Counted from the first letter of the stretch, positions 9,762-22,154 are shown. The stretch: DNA of 64,000 nt from Holothuria scabra (GCA_037179385.1 CM074179.1:75567719-75631718); one strand, 5' to 3'. Numbers and translations: made by a program. Notes: generated by a model from the sequence alone, not told the origin.

Positions 9762-12262
9762 CAGTACCGGCGCCGTATCTGTCACACTCCAAGTTGACTT
9801 TCAACTTGGCAGACGTTGATCAACTAGTCGAATCTTTTCTGTGTCAACTTGTAGTCAACTCGAATCAACGACCCCTCCTCCTTCCTGATATTTCCTTTGA
9901 AGTTCCGCCCATTGTTAGTCAACGTTGCACTCTCTTTTCACGTGCAACATTGACGCACAAAGCGCTGGGAAATTTCAATAGGGAGGCTGGCCGATCGATA
10001 GCGAGGGGATTATCAGTCCTTCATTGAAAATAGTATCTAGTTGTACAGTGTACTGCTGTGTACAGTTGAGTGCGGAACATTGTGTCATGAGTGATTCCTG
10101 CCCGTACAGAAACAAAAAGCAGTCATGAATGTGCGCAGTGTGCTACGGCACTGATACTTTGCTCTTGGTTTCATGAAAAATTCCCGTAATTACTCAATCC
10201 TTCAACTTCCCGCCAAAACGGGATACATTAATAATTAAAAACGAATAAATTTTACCCCCGCCATGGGAGTAATCGTTTGATATTTTCCGCTAAAACCCTG
10301 TAGTATTAACTGCCGTTATATTTAGAATTGCATTGAAGATTTATTCCTTGCAATCTCGCAGAAAGCACCGCGTTAGCTGCTGTACAAGCTGTGCTACACA
10401 AAACATAGTACAGACTATCGAGTCGCAGTGTTTCGCTGTTTTTTCACATCCCCCAGCTTAGCATATTATCCGTGCACGTTTTGTGCACGCAGCACCTAGA
10501 ATCTTGTGTATTTCGGTGGTTATTTTTTGCATAAATTAAGCCATTCCCAGCATTCCTTTCGTAATGTTATGTACAGTGGGACTTCTGCAATGTTGTCATA
10601 CTACGTCATTGCAAACGTAAAGAACGATGCACGTGGTCTCCGGCAGCAAACTTCTTGGCCCACGCATGCAGTAGACTTGTGTGCGTCCGTTTTTACCGCC
10701 AAACAAGGCGTCGTATTTTTCTCGGTGACATCATATCGGTACGATCCATTGCAAAATTTAAATTGGCTTGTGCATCGTGATTGGTTCAATTGCGTTGATG
10801 CTATCCAGCCAATCACAACTCGCGCCTTCGCCTATGGGATTTAGTGTGTGAAAATACTCGGTCTCGAGACAGATTTTCCCATTGAGTTTGTGTTACGATG
10901 ATCGCACGTCACAAGCTTATGTAGCCGGCTAGCGCAGCCGGGCGAGCCCCGTGCTTAATTCACCAAGAAATGACATCACAAATCTCTGCGAACGTGCATT
11001 TTTGGGGGATCTGACTTTACTGTAAGTGCATTTCAGTTGCAGATTCTTTCCAAACAAGACGTAAGTTCTGGACAAGAACTGCAAAAATTGTATGGGGATA
11101 TTTATATCAGAAAGGAACCATAGGAAACATTAATCGGGTGCAATTGTTTTGCTGCCCAGAACTACTAAGATTGTCATGATTTTTCTGCATCGGGTTCGTT
11201 GAAGCAGGATAGTAGCTACAGTACATTTGCGCAACTACAACCCAGTCCAGCAAAATAATGCAAATGTTCCGACATGATAAGGGGATTTTGGAAAGAAAAT
11301 ATTACGATATTCCGTTCGTGAAACGAACGAACTATTCCTTATAATTTCCATCCCGAATTAGTTATGGTAATACGATACACACGAAGCAAGGGGTGCCTAC
11401 TACAGTGACAAAACTTTTAGTTAATAAACCTTTCGTCAAAGTGTGCTTTCACACGGCGCGAGATGGAGTAACGATCCGGAAGCCGAGGTTAGCTCAGCTT
11501 CCAAATGCAAACCTACGTAGCTGACTTTACTGTTTAGCTTTATTGGAAGAAGGAAAAATGATTTTTTTTTTCATTTATTATCACGAGCGCTCTTGACCGA
11601 AACTGGAGTAAGGTCACTGTGTTCATTTTCCAGTGACGCTCACCTTGTCCTATTACACTCTTTACGGACTCTAAAAACAGTAACGGCAAGGGCGACCTGT
11701 CACATTTTCAACTAGAAAATCTATGAGTCTTCATGTTTGGAAAAGTTACATATCTCTATGGCTGATTTATTTCCTCTTTCACACTGAAGAAACTCCCTGC
11801 AAGATCATAATTTTCCAGTCAGGAGGTTACCATTTTTTTTTCAACCATGATCACCTACGGCACTGACAGTAAGCTCAAGCAGACTTGCCCAGTATCGTAC
11901 GTACAGTATATGTAGGAATATACTACTTGCTACTACTTTATCGATCGTACGGCAGACTGTTTATTGTTCTGTCTTCACTCATCCACACACCTCTCTTGCT
12001 CAAATAAACTTGACTTTTAAGTTAAAAATCCTTTTAAGATACAATAGGACTTCCTCTGCTGGACACAAAGGAGACTAGACACACTGATGAATGAATCGAC
12101 TAGTTGAGGATTAGGGGCCAGACTCGGCAGACATGATTGACATGTTACCATTATTCTATTGAAATTAACAATGAAAAAAGTAGTTGATCAACTGCAGTTG
12201 GTCAACCATCGTCAAACTAGCGTTTGTGAGTTGAAAGCGTGACAGATAGGGCGCCAGTACTG
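9762..12262. mobile_element. 2.5-kb non-autonomous TIR transposon inserted in the satellite
   Basis: The ends are CAGTACCGGCGCCGTATCTG and, as reverse complement of the right end, CAGTACTGGCGCCCTATCTG. The inverted repeat extends about 27 bp with three mismatches. TA flanks both sides (9760-9761, 12263-12264), and removing the element rejoins a satellite unit. Subterminal regions are full of GTTGA/TCAAC motifs, and the block around GATCAACTAGTCGA recurs inverted near the right end; such clusters often bind transposase. No transposase ORF. The TA duplication suggests a Tc1/mariner- or pogo-like mobiliser, but the family is not identified. Confidence 0.85.
10527..10975 (+). repeat. Dispersed repeat R10, copy 1
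   Basis: About 430 bp, starting at GCATAAATTAAG and ending at GCAGCCGG, repeated at 63607-64000 in the same orientation. Shared blocks include CCCAGCATTCCT, GCACGTGGTCTC, TTTAGTGTGTGAAAATAC and CCCATTGAGTTTG. It lies inside the TIR transposon, so it is either part of that element or nested in it. Confidence 0.85.
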
Positions 12263-13232
12263 TATCTGTAACTCCTTTTTGAAGATATCATGTTTACAAG
12301 CCATTTTCAGTGTTTTCGCAATTTTACCGCTGATGACCTCAAATGACCTTTGACCTCTACCAAAAACAATAGGGTTCTTCTTCTCCACATGTCAAATCTA
12401 TATCCTAAGTATGACAGTTGTCGGGCAATCCTATCTGAAGATATCCTGTTTACAAGTCATTTTCGGCGTTTTCGCAATTTTACCGCTGGTGACCTCAAAT
12501 GACCTTTGACCTCTACCAAAAACAATAGGGTTCTTCTTCTCAACATGACAAATGTATGAAAAGTGTCTGTCACTCCTATCTGATGATATCGTGTTTACAA
12601 GCCATTTTCGGTGTTTTCGCAATTTTACTGCTATTGACCTCAAATGACCTTTGACCTCTATCAAAAACAATAGGCTTCTCTCTCTCAACATGAACAATCT
12701 ATATACCAAATGTGAAGAGTGTCGTTTTCTCCTAACTGGAGATATCGTGTTTACAAGCCATTTTCAGTGTTTTCCCAATTTTATCGCTGGTGACCTCAAA
12801 TGACCTTTGACCTCTACCAAAAACAATAGGGTTCTTCCTCTCAACATGACAAATCTATATACCAAGTATGAAAATTGTCGGGCAATCCTATCTGAAGATA
12901 TCGTGTTTACAAGCCAGTTTCTGCGTTTTCGCAATTTTACTGCTGGTGACCTCAAATGACCTTTGACCTCTACCAAAAACAATAGGGTTCTTCTTCTCAA
13001 CATGGCAAATCTATATACCAAGTATGAAAAGTGTCGGTCACTCCTATCTGAAGATATCGTGTTTACAAGCCAGTTTCGGCGTTTTCGCAATTTTACCGCT
13101 GGTGACCTCAAATGACCTTTGACCTCTACCAAAAACTATAGGGTTCTTCCTCTCAACATGATAAATCTATATACCAAATATGAAAAGTGTCGGACGTTCC
13201 TATCTTAAGATATTGTGTTTACAAGCAAGTGT
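12263..13232. repeat. 156-bp satellite array, right block (about 6 units)
   Basis: The TGACCTC marker positions are 12332, 12488, 12633, 12789, 12945 and 13101. All steps are 156 bp except one of 145, caused by an 11-bp deletion near 12550. Because 156 is 52 codons, minus-strand frames stay open across several units (for example 12764-13132); these are not genes. Confidence 0.95.
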
Positions 13233-13322
13233 CACTGTGTCACAAACACACACTCACACACACACTCAAACACACGACACCACCATCGCATAGATTCCTT
13301 GCCTGCCTATGGCAAGGAATCA
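13233..13322. repeat. (CA)-rich tract followed by a hairpin
   Basis: CACACA/CTCACA-rich sequence directly follows the satellite, then an inverted repeat GATTCCTTGCC ... GGCAAGGAATC at about 13294-13322 with a 7-base loop. Confidence 0.7.
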
Positions 13323-14772
13323 ACAATTGGTGTGGCATATAATTCCAAACATCTCCACCTTGGCATGATTCTTTGGCATATGGCAAATGCACTTTCGGGT
13401 GTGGGCTCCAAGCCCTTCTTACAGGCTTTGAAAAATCCCCTGCCGACAGTCCAGGACAAGTAAAAAATGACTCGGACAGGTGAACTGCTCAATATTGTAG
13501 CCCGCTGGGCAAGCAGCACAGAAGTCTTTTTCACATAGGAATTCACTGGCCAGTGCTAGATAATTAAATATGGATTCATTGCATATTCATGCAGACATGT
13601 AGACTTTGGGAATCCCTAGCCCGATGGACAAGTAATAAAAAATAAATTTATTGAAGCCTGCTTCTCATACTGTAGGTTTTAATGCATCAATGACATCCAC
13701 ATTGAGTTAAAATTACAGTACCTGAAGGTGTTTTATAACTTGGCAGTGGGAGCCAGTGAGCCACAAAAGGCTGTGCATGGCCAACTTAACTTGGACCAAT
13801 TGGTTGGAAACTGATGTGTAAAAGTTTTATACCGTACACCTAGAAAATCTAAAACTAAAGACCGGTTTCATTGTCCAAGCCAGAAGCTTTGTGACTTAAC
13901 TCTCTCTATTATAGGCCTTTTGCTTAGGTCTACGGCCTTTGTTTTATAGAAACCCGCCTTTTGTTATTTGTATGTGAGTGAAATAACTATAGTATAAGAC
14001 GCCTGTGGGATATCAATTGGACTTGAGGCTGAGCCTGTGGATCGAACGATGAGAAAGATATCGCGGAACCAGTACATGTGCTTTGTTGTACCATTATTGT
14101 GGATTGGTTAACCTTCAATGCAACGTAAAACCTGTGTGCCAGCCATTCAATGTACCTGGTGGAGTGATCAATCCACAGAAACATAAATTAAACATAGGGT
14201 GAATTAGGTCTAAATGATATCCAGAATCCATACCTGATCTCGCATGAACAGTCACAGTAAGCACAGTTCCGATTTTTTTTAGGCCGCATGCATTATTACC
14301 CTCCTTGGCAGCAGTTGCTTCGCATGACCCGAATGGGTTACAACATATATATAATACAAGAACCTGTTTTTGTAGACAAAGTACAATGCCCGCCCAGTAG
14401 GGGCATATTTTCTACTTGGGAATCAGCTTGAAGCTAGCGTACGCGTTGAAAACAGGTTCTCTACTCTCCGGTTATTGTTATCCAGCTTTAGTGGCTAATG
14501 GAGAAAAGTCAACTATGTCGCCCGGCAACTTGCAGTTTGTGTGGGCTACTGAATATGATCATGCAGATTAAGACCCTCGGACGTACGATGTTGGAAAAAT
14601 CCCCGAAAAAGCTTGGCCGGCTCCTTTTAATATGCACTGAAGATCTAGCTACCGGAAGCAGTAAAGTTTACTGTATTCACATTTAGGCGCACAATTGCAT
14701 TTCTGTTTGGGGAAGATATTTAGCAAGAAAAATGTAATCCTCCCCAAAACACTAGTTCTATGAAGAGCAATT
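13323..14772. other. Gene-free stretch with a SINE tail
   Basis: 13736-13850 resembles the 3' part of the tRNA-derived SINE (GCCAACTTAACTTGGACCAA, TTGGTTGGAAACTG, GTAAAAGTTTTA) in plus orientation. The small ORF at 14498-14686 (62 codons, Cys-containing) has no recognisable domain. Nothing else was identified. Confidence 0.45.
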
Positions 14773-15479
14773 GGTATCATATGACAGGAGACCGACACAT
14801 ACCAATTTCTTCCCAAATATATCTATTTAAATCGACACAAACCAATTTATATTGACAAATACCACATTAAATTGACACATGCCATTTTAAGTTGACATAT
14901 TCCAATTTAAATTAGCATATTCAGAGAGACACATACCAGCTTAAATTGACACCTACCAATTTACCTGACTATCATATTTGATGTCCCGATTTCGCAACCC
15001 CTCGCAAAACACGCCGTGCTCTTTGCATTCCGGTACGGTCTCATCTCTTTGTGCGCATAGTCATTGTTAAATGCCGATTGCGTGCTAATGAGTATTGTAA
15101 CTTGCTATCTGAGCGTAATTGTTATTAAGTTAGTTGGAAGCTCTTGTACATCTCAGTGTCTAAATAGTTGGTTTTCAAATCGGGCCGACCTCGTCTTTTT
15201 CTTTTCCAGCTGTGGCTCACTGACTTGTTTTCCCTACTCCATTTCTAATGCTGAGCACGAAGCACAATGACAGTAGAATCCATCTTAAACTCTTTTAAAC
15301 GAGGCCTTAGCGGATTGCAAAGAGCATGTGCTTTGCAATCAAAATAAATAAATCAAAATGATATCAAAATAAATCAATGACGTAATTAGGTAAGTGTCGA
15401 TTTAAAGTGGTATGTGTCATCTTAAATCGGTACTTGTCGAATTAAATTGGTATGTGCCGATTCCCGATGGTTTGATACC
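14773..15479. mobile_element. Foldback element with repetitive inverted ends
   Basis: The outer ends GGTATCATATGACAGGAGA (left) and GGTATCAAACCATCGGGAA (reverse complement of right) start inverted arms. The arms are made of degenerate ~25-bp repeats of the type AATTGACACATACCAATTTA, about seven on the left (14780-14970) and three inverted on the right (15390-15465). Foldback transposons have this architecture. A SINE copy sits in the centre. Confidence 0.7.
15150..15300 (-). mobile_element. tRNA-derived SINE, 3' part, inside the foldback element
   Basis: Read on the minus strand it has the family body: AAGATGGATTCTACTGTCA, the AATGGAGTAGGGAAAA segment, GTGAGCCACAGCTGG and a CGATTTGAAAACCAA-like block. 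No clear tRNA head is left. Confidence 0.6.
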
Positions 15480-15610
15480 GGTTGCGACGGAGCGTGCATT
15501 ATCTGTTGGCGCGGAGTGTACACTGGAAATTCTGAAAAAATGAACCCCTCAGACAGCAGGAAATAGCATTTCACAGGCTTGCAGATATAAATGAGGCAGT
15601 TGGTATTTTC
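15470..15610 (-). repeat. Fragment of the ~177-bp dispersed/tandem repeat (family G25)
   Basis: ATCTGTTGGCGCGGAGTGTA and GAACCCCTCAGACAG match, inverted, the units at 24836-25760 and the copies near 39420-39530 and 48060-48400. Confidence 0.6.
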
Positions 15611-18149
15611 ATCTTTCATTTGCGATTCAAGTTTATTTAAATGAAAAGAAAAAACCTACTAAGTGAGCAGGCAATTATCAGATTAAATTGGGGTGGGGAG
15701 ATGGGGGAGGGAGCTTGACGACGGAATGGCGAACATGCTAATGTTTTTTACTCTATTGCGACTCTTGGTTGAATTCAATTGCAATGTCAACTGAATTTAT
15801 GTCTATAGCCACGGTGCAATCGTGGGCTCAATTACCAGACATTCACGTGTAAATAAAAACTGGCCGATTTTTATTACCGTTGGTCTAATTTTCTGCCGGG
15901 ACAGGACATATGGCAAACCATTGGACAGTCATTTACCTGAGTGAACTGCCACTCTTCAAGCTTTCTGTCGGTGAAATCTCCGACAGAACCTTTTTCGAAC
16001 CTTCGCACACATATTTTACTATCATTCCGGCAAAGATGTGTAAGATTACAGTATGAAGTGGGGACGAGAAAAAAAAATCCCTACGAATCGTCTGCAAGTG
16101 CCACAAATCTTTGTAGCCATATTATACTTTTTTTAATTCTTTAACAATGGCGATTTTTCTTGCAAATTTAGTTTTAAAAAATTCAGATAACTGAGCCATT
16201 GGGCATTGTGTCCCGCAAGATAAGATACCAGGCTTGGGAGTCATTGTTTTTATATTATGTCGCTTCATATACCTCTGTATTTTCATGAAAATGTTAAAGA
16301 CAATACTTGCAATTTATTTTTCGAGAAAATGGCTGAAAGATTCCTGATCGACTATTGCTATTATTTGCAGGTTTTATTTCATAGTCAAAACAATGCCCCT
16401 TGGCATTGTGTTGAATATGAAATAAAACTTACAAATAATAACTGCTTTCCTTTACCTGCTCGAGTAGGTAGCAAAGTTTTGCAATTTTGCTGATTTTACA
16501 TGAAAATGTTACCCGGAATATATGATGAGACCTTTTGCTATACATATGTTTAATATTTCGGGCACTCTTAGGAGTCCTGTCCCGGCGAATTTTACATTTT
16601 GCTGAAATTCTGGAGTCAGTCAGCCCTCCTATAGTACCCTTTTCTTACGCCTAACAATATCGAAGAAATTTTATTACAGAAAATTTGGAAAAAGGTTTAA
16701 TCCGCACAGGAGAATCGAAAAGGTTATCTTCAGTATTGAAGGTTAATCTGCCCAAAATCAAGACAAAAGTTGGTTGAGGTATCATGATTATTTTATCGTA
16801 GGATAAATTTTTTTTTTTACTTTCTTTTCAGAGTGTTTGAATATCTGGAACTTGTATAAAAACATTTTTGTAAGGAAATAAGGAATTGTGAGAGATTTTT
16901 TGAACAATATGATTTTCGCGTAAGCGAATTTTAGAAGATTGTTGGGGGTAGGGCCTGACTAAGGTTTAATGGCCTCACACTTTTTAGCGTATGCATGAAG
17001 GCTCCCAGGCGATATTGAATTTTCTCCAAGACGGGGCAGCCTTCCCTGACAGGGGATAGTCTTCGACGGGGGGTGGGGTGGGTGTCCCCTGTCACCCGTT
17101 TTTGCCAGGCTTTCCTCAAGTACAAAGTGTTTGGGACCCTTCAGATTGATTTCATTTTTCATAAAAACGTTTCCGCGCGTTTTGCAATTTTGGTTATTTG
17201 GTCAAACTTCTGTTTTACTTCAAAATTTGTAGAGCAAAAGAGTATAGTAACCCATATCAATTAAAAATTGGCTGCAAACGTTTGGAATTGGAGAGGAAAT
17301 TCGTTTTTATTAGTCGTTCTCTTCTGTTGAACGTATTCCAGAGATTCACAGGCGAATGAGCCAGGGAGGGATCGAGTGGTCCGGTCTATTTGTCCTCTGG
17401 GGCAGCGAAGTGATTTTCAGACCGTAGAGCGGAAAACTAGTTATGCCAAACGGAATTTCGAAATAACGGCTATTTGTATTACCCTACGAAGACCGTAAAA
17501 TGCCATTTCCGTCTATGGGGATAGATGGAGACTTTTCCTTATTTTCTGTAATCTCCACATACACTAACTGATGGTGATGTTCGGCTTACACCGCCTATTT
17601 GACTCGATTACATATTTCGGACGGAGAATCTTCTGCCACAGGCTGACAACGAAGTGGTTTAATATGCTGTTAAACTAGATCCTCGAACAATCGTCCACCT
17701 CATTTCTCGTTTGCGAAAAATCGAACAAATGTTATTATTTCTCCGACAATTTCGGTTTTGCCTCCCGCAAGCTAGGGGAACTCATACGGCCAAACATACC
17801 CCATACACCCACAAAGAGACAAAGGTCTTCGGTATGATGTAGGCTCAGTTGGCTTTGATTCCTTTGGACAGCCGAATTTCGGGAAGTTTAAGAAAAGATT
17901 ATTTAATTTTCATAATTATGTGAAAGAAGAACCTATTCTGCACAATTCAAGGAATTTTCCATGGCAAATGAACATGTATTACTTAATTAGCAAATGATGC
18001 TTCTAGATTTGTGTTCCAGTGAGTGAGTCAATGCCAGCAGATCTAGGTTTCGCTTTTTCACAATGACAGACAATAAATGCTTCATTATTTTTTCTTTGTT
18101 TTTCAGTCTGTTTAGTTGACCTGAAGTTCATAGCAATAAATCATCGCAG
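15611..18149. other. Gene-free stretch
   Basis: Only short ORFs without recognisable domains. There is a G-rich run at about 17065-17092. No repeat family could be assigned. Confidence 0.45.
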
Positions 18150-19190
18150 CGGGGAATACTTGTTAAAAGAAGGGCTAAAGGTTATATCAAGTTTTGATAT
18201 GATATTAGAGGGGTACTTATTCAATGCATTTTGTGGAATTAAAGTAAGTTGTCATATTTTCAACAAACAGTGAACTTGAAGCAAGCACATATGACATCAT
18301 ATCCCCACATAAATGGATAGTCTTTTTTGTAACAATTTTTCTTTAAACTTTACGGCCTATTTTCTCCGCAACAATCCCATTTTATCAAAATGTCATTGCA
18401 CAAGTAGCATGAGAACATTTCAAACTTTGCAATCCCAATGGGGAGGTCCTTCCCCTATTAACGTCAATGTCAACAAAACAATCTAAAAAAAAAAACAGGA
18501 AGTGATATAATCGCTGCTGTCCTCAAAAGCCCCTTCTGACTTGTAGTTATTTAAGGGTTCAAAGTAATTCTCGGGTTCGTGGGCATTGTAAAAAGCTTGA
18601 AAAGCCTTTTGCAAGGCTTGACATTAGGAAGTTTAGTGTCTCCCATAGAGTTGTCAACGAGTGGAATTGTCTATCAGATTGGGTAGTTAACCCCCCTCAG
18701 TTCACTGCTTTAAGGTTAACATTGACAGGTTTTTCCATGGCTGTGGTAGAATCTGATTGTTTGGGGCTGTTGTCAAGCTTTGGTGGTTTGACTTTTGATT
18801 AGTGTTGTACTTCAGGGCATCTTATGGGGCCTTGGCCCTCCTTTGCCCTTCAACCTGTTATGTTATGTTATATCCTTTCTGAACACAAATTTAGTAACTT
18901 CATTTGCTGATATATCAAGAAATAAATGTCTAATTTGAATGGAAATTTCACCGTACTGAGTAGATTGAGTTCTTCTCTTTCACTTGCGAAACTTAATTTT
19001 TTTGCTCAAACTCCCCCTTTAAGTTTTCAGTGTCTCTTATGTCACGGCATTCTCATATAACATGGGAACATCATGAGATTGCCAAGGACAAAGTCGTTAG
19101 AACGTTGGAAAAGAGGTACAAATGAATGTTCATTAATGTGAGGATATGATCTTATATGTGCTTGCTTCAAGTTAACTCTTTTTTATTTGT
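18150..19190 (+). repeat. Dispersed repeat R18, split by a LINE
   Basis: 18150-18540 and 18873-19190 together match 29220-30210. Shared blocks include TATATCAAGTTTTGATATG / CATATCAACTTTTGATATG, GGAGGTCC.TYCCC.ATTAAC, GCTGATAT.TC.AGAAATA and GAATGGAAATTTCACC. No coding capacity. Confidence 0.75.
18541..18872 (+). mobile_element. Non-LTR retrotransposon, 3'-terminal fragment 1
   Basis: One open frame encodes the C-terminus of a LINE reverse transcriptase polyprotein: RVRGHCKKLEKPFARLDIRK, then SHRVVNEWNCLSDWVVN, ending with a TGA/TAG region near 18800. The RGH..KL.K...RLD.RK..F..RVV..WN.L pattern is typical of CR1/Jockey-like ORF2 ends. The 3' end has a (TTATG)n-type tail. A target duplication is visible as CCTTCTGAC at 18531-18540 and CCTTTCTGAAC at 18874-18884. 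5'-truncated, as usual for LINEs. Confidence 0.8.
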
Positions 19191-21974
19191 GACAGCTACT
19201 ATTCCTCCTCAATGGTCATTTCTTGAAAACCAAACATCGGACTGAAATGCAAATCTCACCAAAATCGCAAATATCAAGTGCCTTTTAGCATATCAAAACT
19301 TGATGGTATCTTAGAACCTTCTTCTAATTCCTAAATCCTCGTCTTTTTCCAAAGTTTTGAAATTTATTTAGTTAACAGTCATTTTACAAAGAAGACTTTT
19401 TATGGGCAATAACGTTCCCGTACGCTATCCACAGCTATCCAAAGGGTGGAGAGGGTAAGGGGGGGGGTAGGAGGTTTAATGATGATTTTTACATAGATGA
19501 TCAAGCGGTGATGTTGATACTAGATGTAAGTGTTGGTTTTCCTTCTCCGCCTGATCCTTTAGCTATACGAGCCAATCTGGTTTGAATCGGTCTTCATATT
19601 TCCCCATCAGCATCGAACGTTTTCTTTATCTAGATCCGATCTTACGGTTTTTACGAGCGAATGCGAAGTATAGCAGCCGCTTTATAGACTTGTTACAGTG
19701 TTTTTATTCTGTACCCTGTTGGTTCTGTTACTTTTTTTGTGTTTGTAAGTTAAAAGGCGTTGACCGTGAAAACAGATAATTTAAGATGTCTCAAGTTTCA
19801 TCACACGATGAGGCATATTAGTTCAGGGATATTTCAATTACATGGTTCTTGGAACGACCAGGGAGCGACTATATGGGGTTCTCAGAAGCCCTTTCTATAG
19901 TTTTTGTCAACTGCCGTTCTTTATGACATGGTCACTACCCTTCTTTTCTTACAGTTTGAAACATCCGAGCAGTCTGTTGGCGTGAAAGTTTCGGTGTTGT
20001 TGTAAAGAAAACATTGAACGGGTGATTTCTTTTCATGACCAAGGAACGTATAACTGCAACAAGAGCGACAAACTTAAATTATACCTTATTTTGCTCAAAA
20101 CTGAAGACGGTCACAGAGGGTTAGGAATGGAGAACGGATAAGATAACGTAGTCTCCCGGATGCGAAAATTGCGCAATAGTAACTGCGTAGTTTTCTTCTG
20201 ACCTAAAGGTTTCAACTGAATTTGAATCGTCCTTACCAATATGCGCTTGCTTTGCCGGTGACCACGTGATCAGCCTAACGACATGTGATACAGTTGATGA
20301 TATCAAGTGCTACCGCGGCTTAAAAAGGTCATTTCGAGAGTCAGATGTGTTTCAGTGGAAAGTCAAATATGGGTCATGCGCAAGGCTTTATTTGCCTAGC
20401 CGCATCGAAATAACTTAGTTAACCTCAACCCAAGTTTTTTTGTCTTACATCTTGTAAATATTCTCACATTAGATTCTTTTATTGGTGGCTGTGCTAATAA
20501 TTTAGCAATCTTGAAATACAAATTTAAAATGGTTCCTTTGAGCAACAGTACTGTAAGGGAAAAGACTTTCTATCTGCGCACCTATCCAACCAAAGGAAGA
20601 AGAGGAAGGTGAGAAATTTTATACCGGTACTGTTTATGTTGTTGACAATTATGGCAGGAATGGGAAGAGAGATCTCTGACGAGGGAGTAGCAAAATAAAA
20701 GACTGCGTAGTTATTCATTAGCCAATCGAGATGATAGTTAAGTTACATCTCTTCTGATCTGAAAGTGCTTACTATAGTGGTGATAATGCGATGCATACAC
20801 ATAGAGGTGATACGGTTGAACTGCCGAACCGTAATAAGCACTGCCCTTGAACAAAACTGAGAACACTAAGGAAGTTCAAAAAATGAAATTGTCATTCGTG
20901 AGGAAATTTTGATATTTTGAACTGCCAATAATATGAGTGAAATTCTGACAGTTTTGGCTACGGTCGGAAATTATTAATAAAACAATTCTTCTGCAATCGA
21001 AGCACTTCTATTTTCTAGATCTAGTAGAAAATATCATCCACCACCTGTTTTGTTGAGTCAATTTTAACATCATATATGCGTATCACTCATATGTTCTTTT
21101 CTAAACGTCGAGCTTGTAGCATAAACAATTCTGTTTCCCTTTCTTCACATAACTAATGTTTCACCTGTATAAACTTCAACAGTGATATCCTTTTCTGACA
21201 TGCGCAAACATCTGCATCATAACAAATTCACCATATAGTCTACTGCCTGTTCGTTTCAGGGAGTGGCTAAAATTTAGCAACTCTGTCAATATCACTAGAA
21301 CCGTTAGACCGCTTCCATTCGCGAGTATGAATGCCTTGCATTCTGGTTTACGAAACCCAAGGAAGCTCTGCATTATTGTTGTATAGTACCAGAGCGGTAT
21401 GAATTCTCTGCATTCTTGCAAGTAAAGGATAATGGTCCAATCCAAAAAGTCAATATAAAAAATGAGTTTAAACGAAAAAACATTATGAGAATTAGTTGCC
21501 AAACGAAGCCTTTTAATCTTTCAATTTCCTTGCTTACCTGTATCATGGATGGTTGCACACTAATTTTTTTCCTTCAATTTCACGGTGAATAAATACGAAA
21601 GTTTAAAATTCATGTAGACAATAAATAAAGACGATTTTAGGCTGATGGACTCTACTAATCGGATTCGTCTATATGCCTACGTGAATGGAAATTTAAATTC
21701 CAAAAAATTTCCAAGGAAGTAAAAATTTCGGCAAAGGTGAAGAAAAGACTTCAACGTATATTTCTTGAGGAATTTAATAGGGGTCTTACTCATTTAACTA
21801 TGTAAAATCAGGCATATTTACTGGCATGACACCATGCCTTAAAATCAGATATGAAGGCCTTTTATACATGATATGGACAATTTCTTCAAAGTTTACAAAG
21901 CTCAATTAATCTAAAATATTTCCCTGTAAATCTTTGATTTCTCCTATAAGCGAACAGGAAGATGTTTTCTTCAG
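19191..21974. other. Gene-free stretch
   Basis: Several minus-strand ORFs of 60-108 codons (for example 21176-21502 and 20524-20718) lack any recognisable motif, and none shows paired splice sites with a neighbour. Nothing else was identified. Confidence 0.4.
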
Positions 21975-22154
21975 CTAGGATCGAGAACCAGTGATTTCTT
22001 TGTCATCATTGATAATAAGCTTGGTAAACTTCCAGTTGCACTGGTAATTGATACTTATCAAGGGACCTCGTCCAAATGTTTGATTCTTAAGATATATGTA
22101 GACAACAGAATTATAAAGCAGCTGTCTTCCAAATGTTTCAATTCGTTGTTTTTC
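21975..22154 (-). CDS. Possible 3'-terminal exon (uncertain)
   Basis: A minus-strand frame follows a TTGTCAG acceptor (AG 22156-22155) and runs 59 codons to TAG at 21977-21975. It includes QLLYNSVVYIYLKNQTFGRG and NWKFTKLIINDDKEITGS. The frame begins in phase 0, which would fit after the 28228-28272 exon of the NLR gene. The link is only phase and strand, across 6 kb, so it may be chance. Confidence 0.2.
   Translation of the reverse strand, partial: EKQRIETFGRQLLYNSVVYIYLKNQTFGRGPLISINYQCNWKFTKLIINDDKEITGSRS

Noticed and set aside
12764..13132. Repetitive protein gene in the satellite
   Set aside because: The frame is open only because the period is divisible by three; the other satellite block and frames have stops, and there is no start or splice context.
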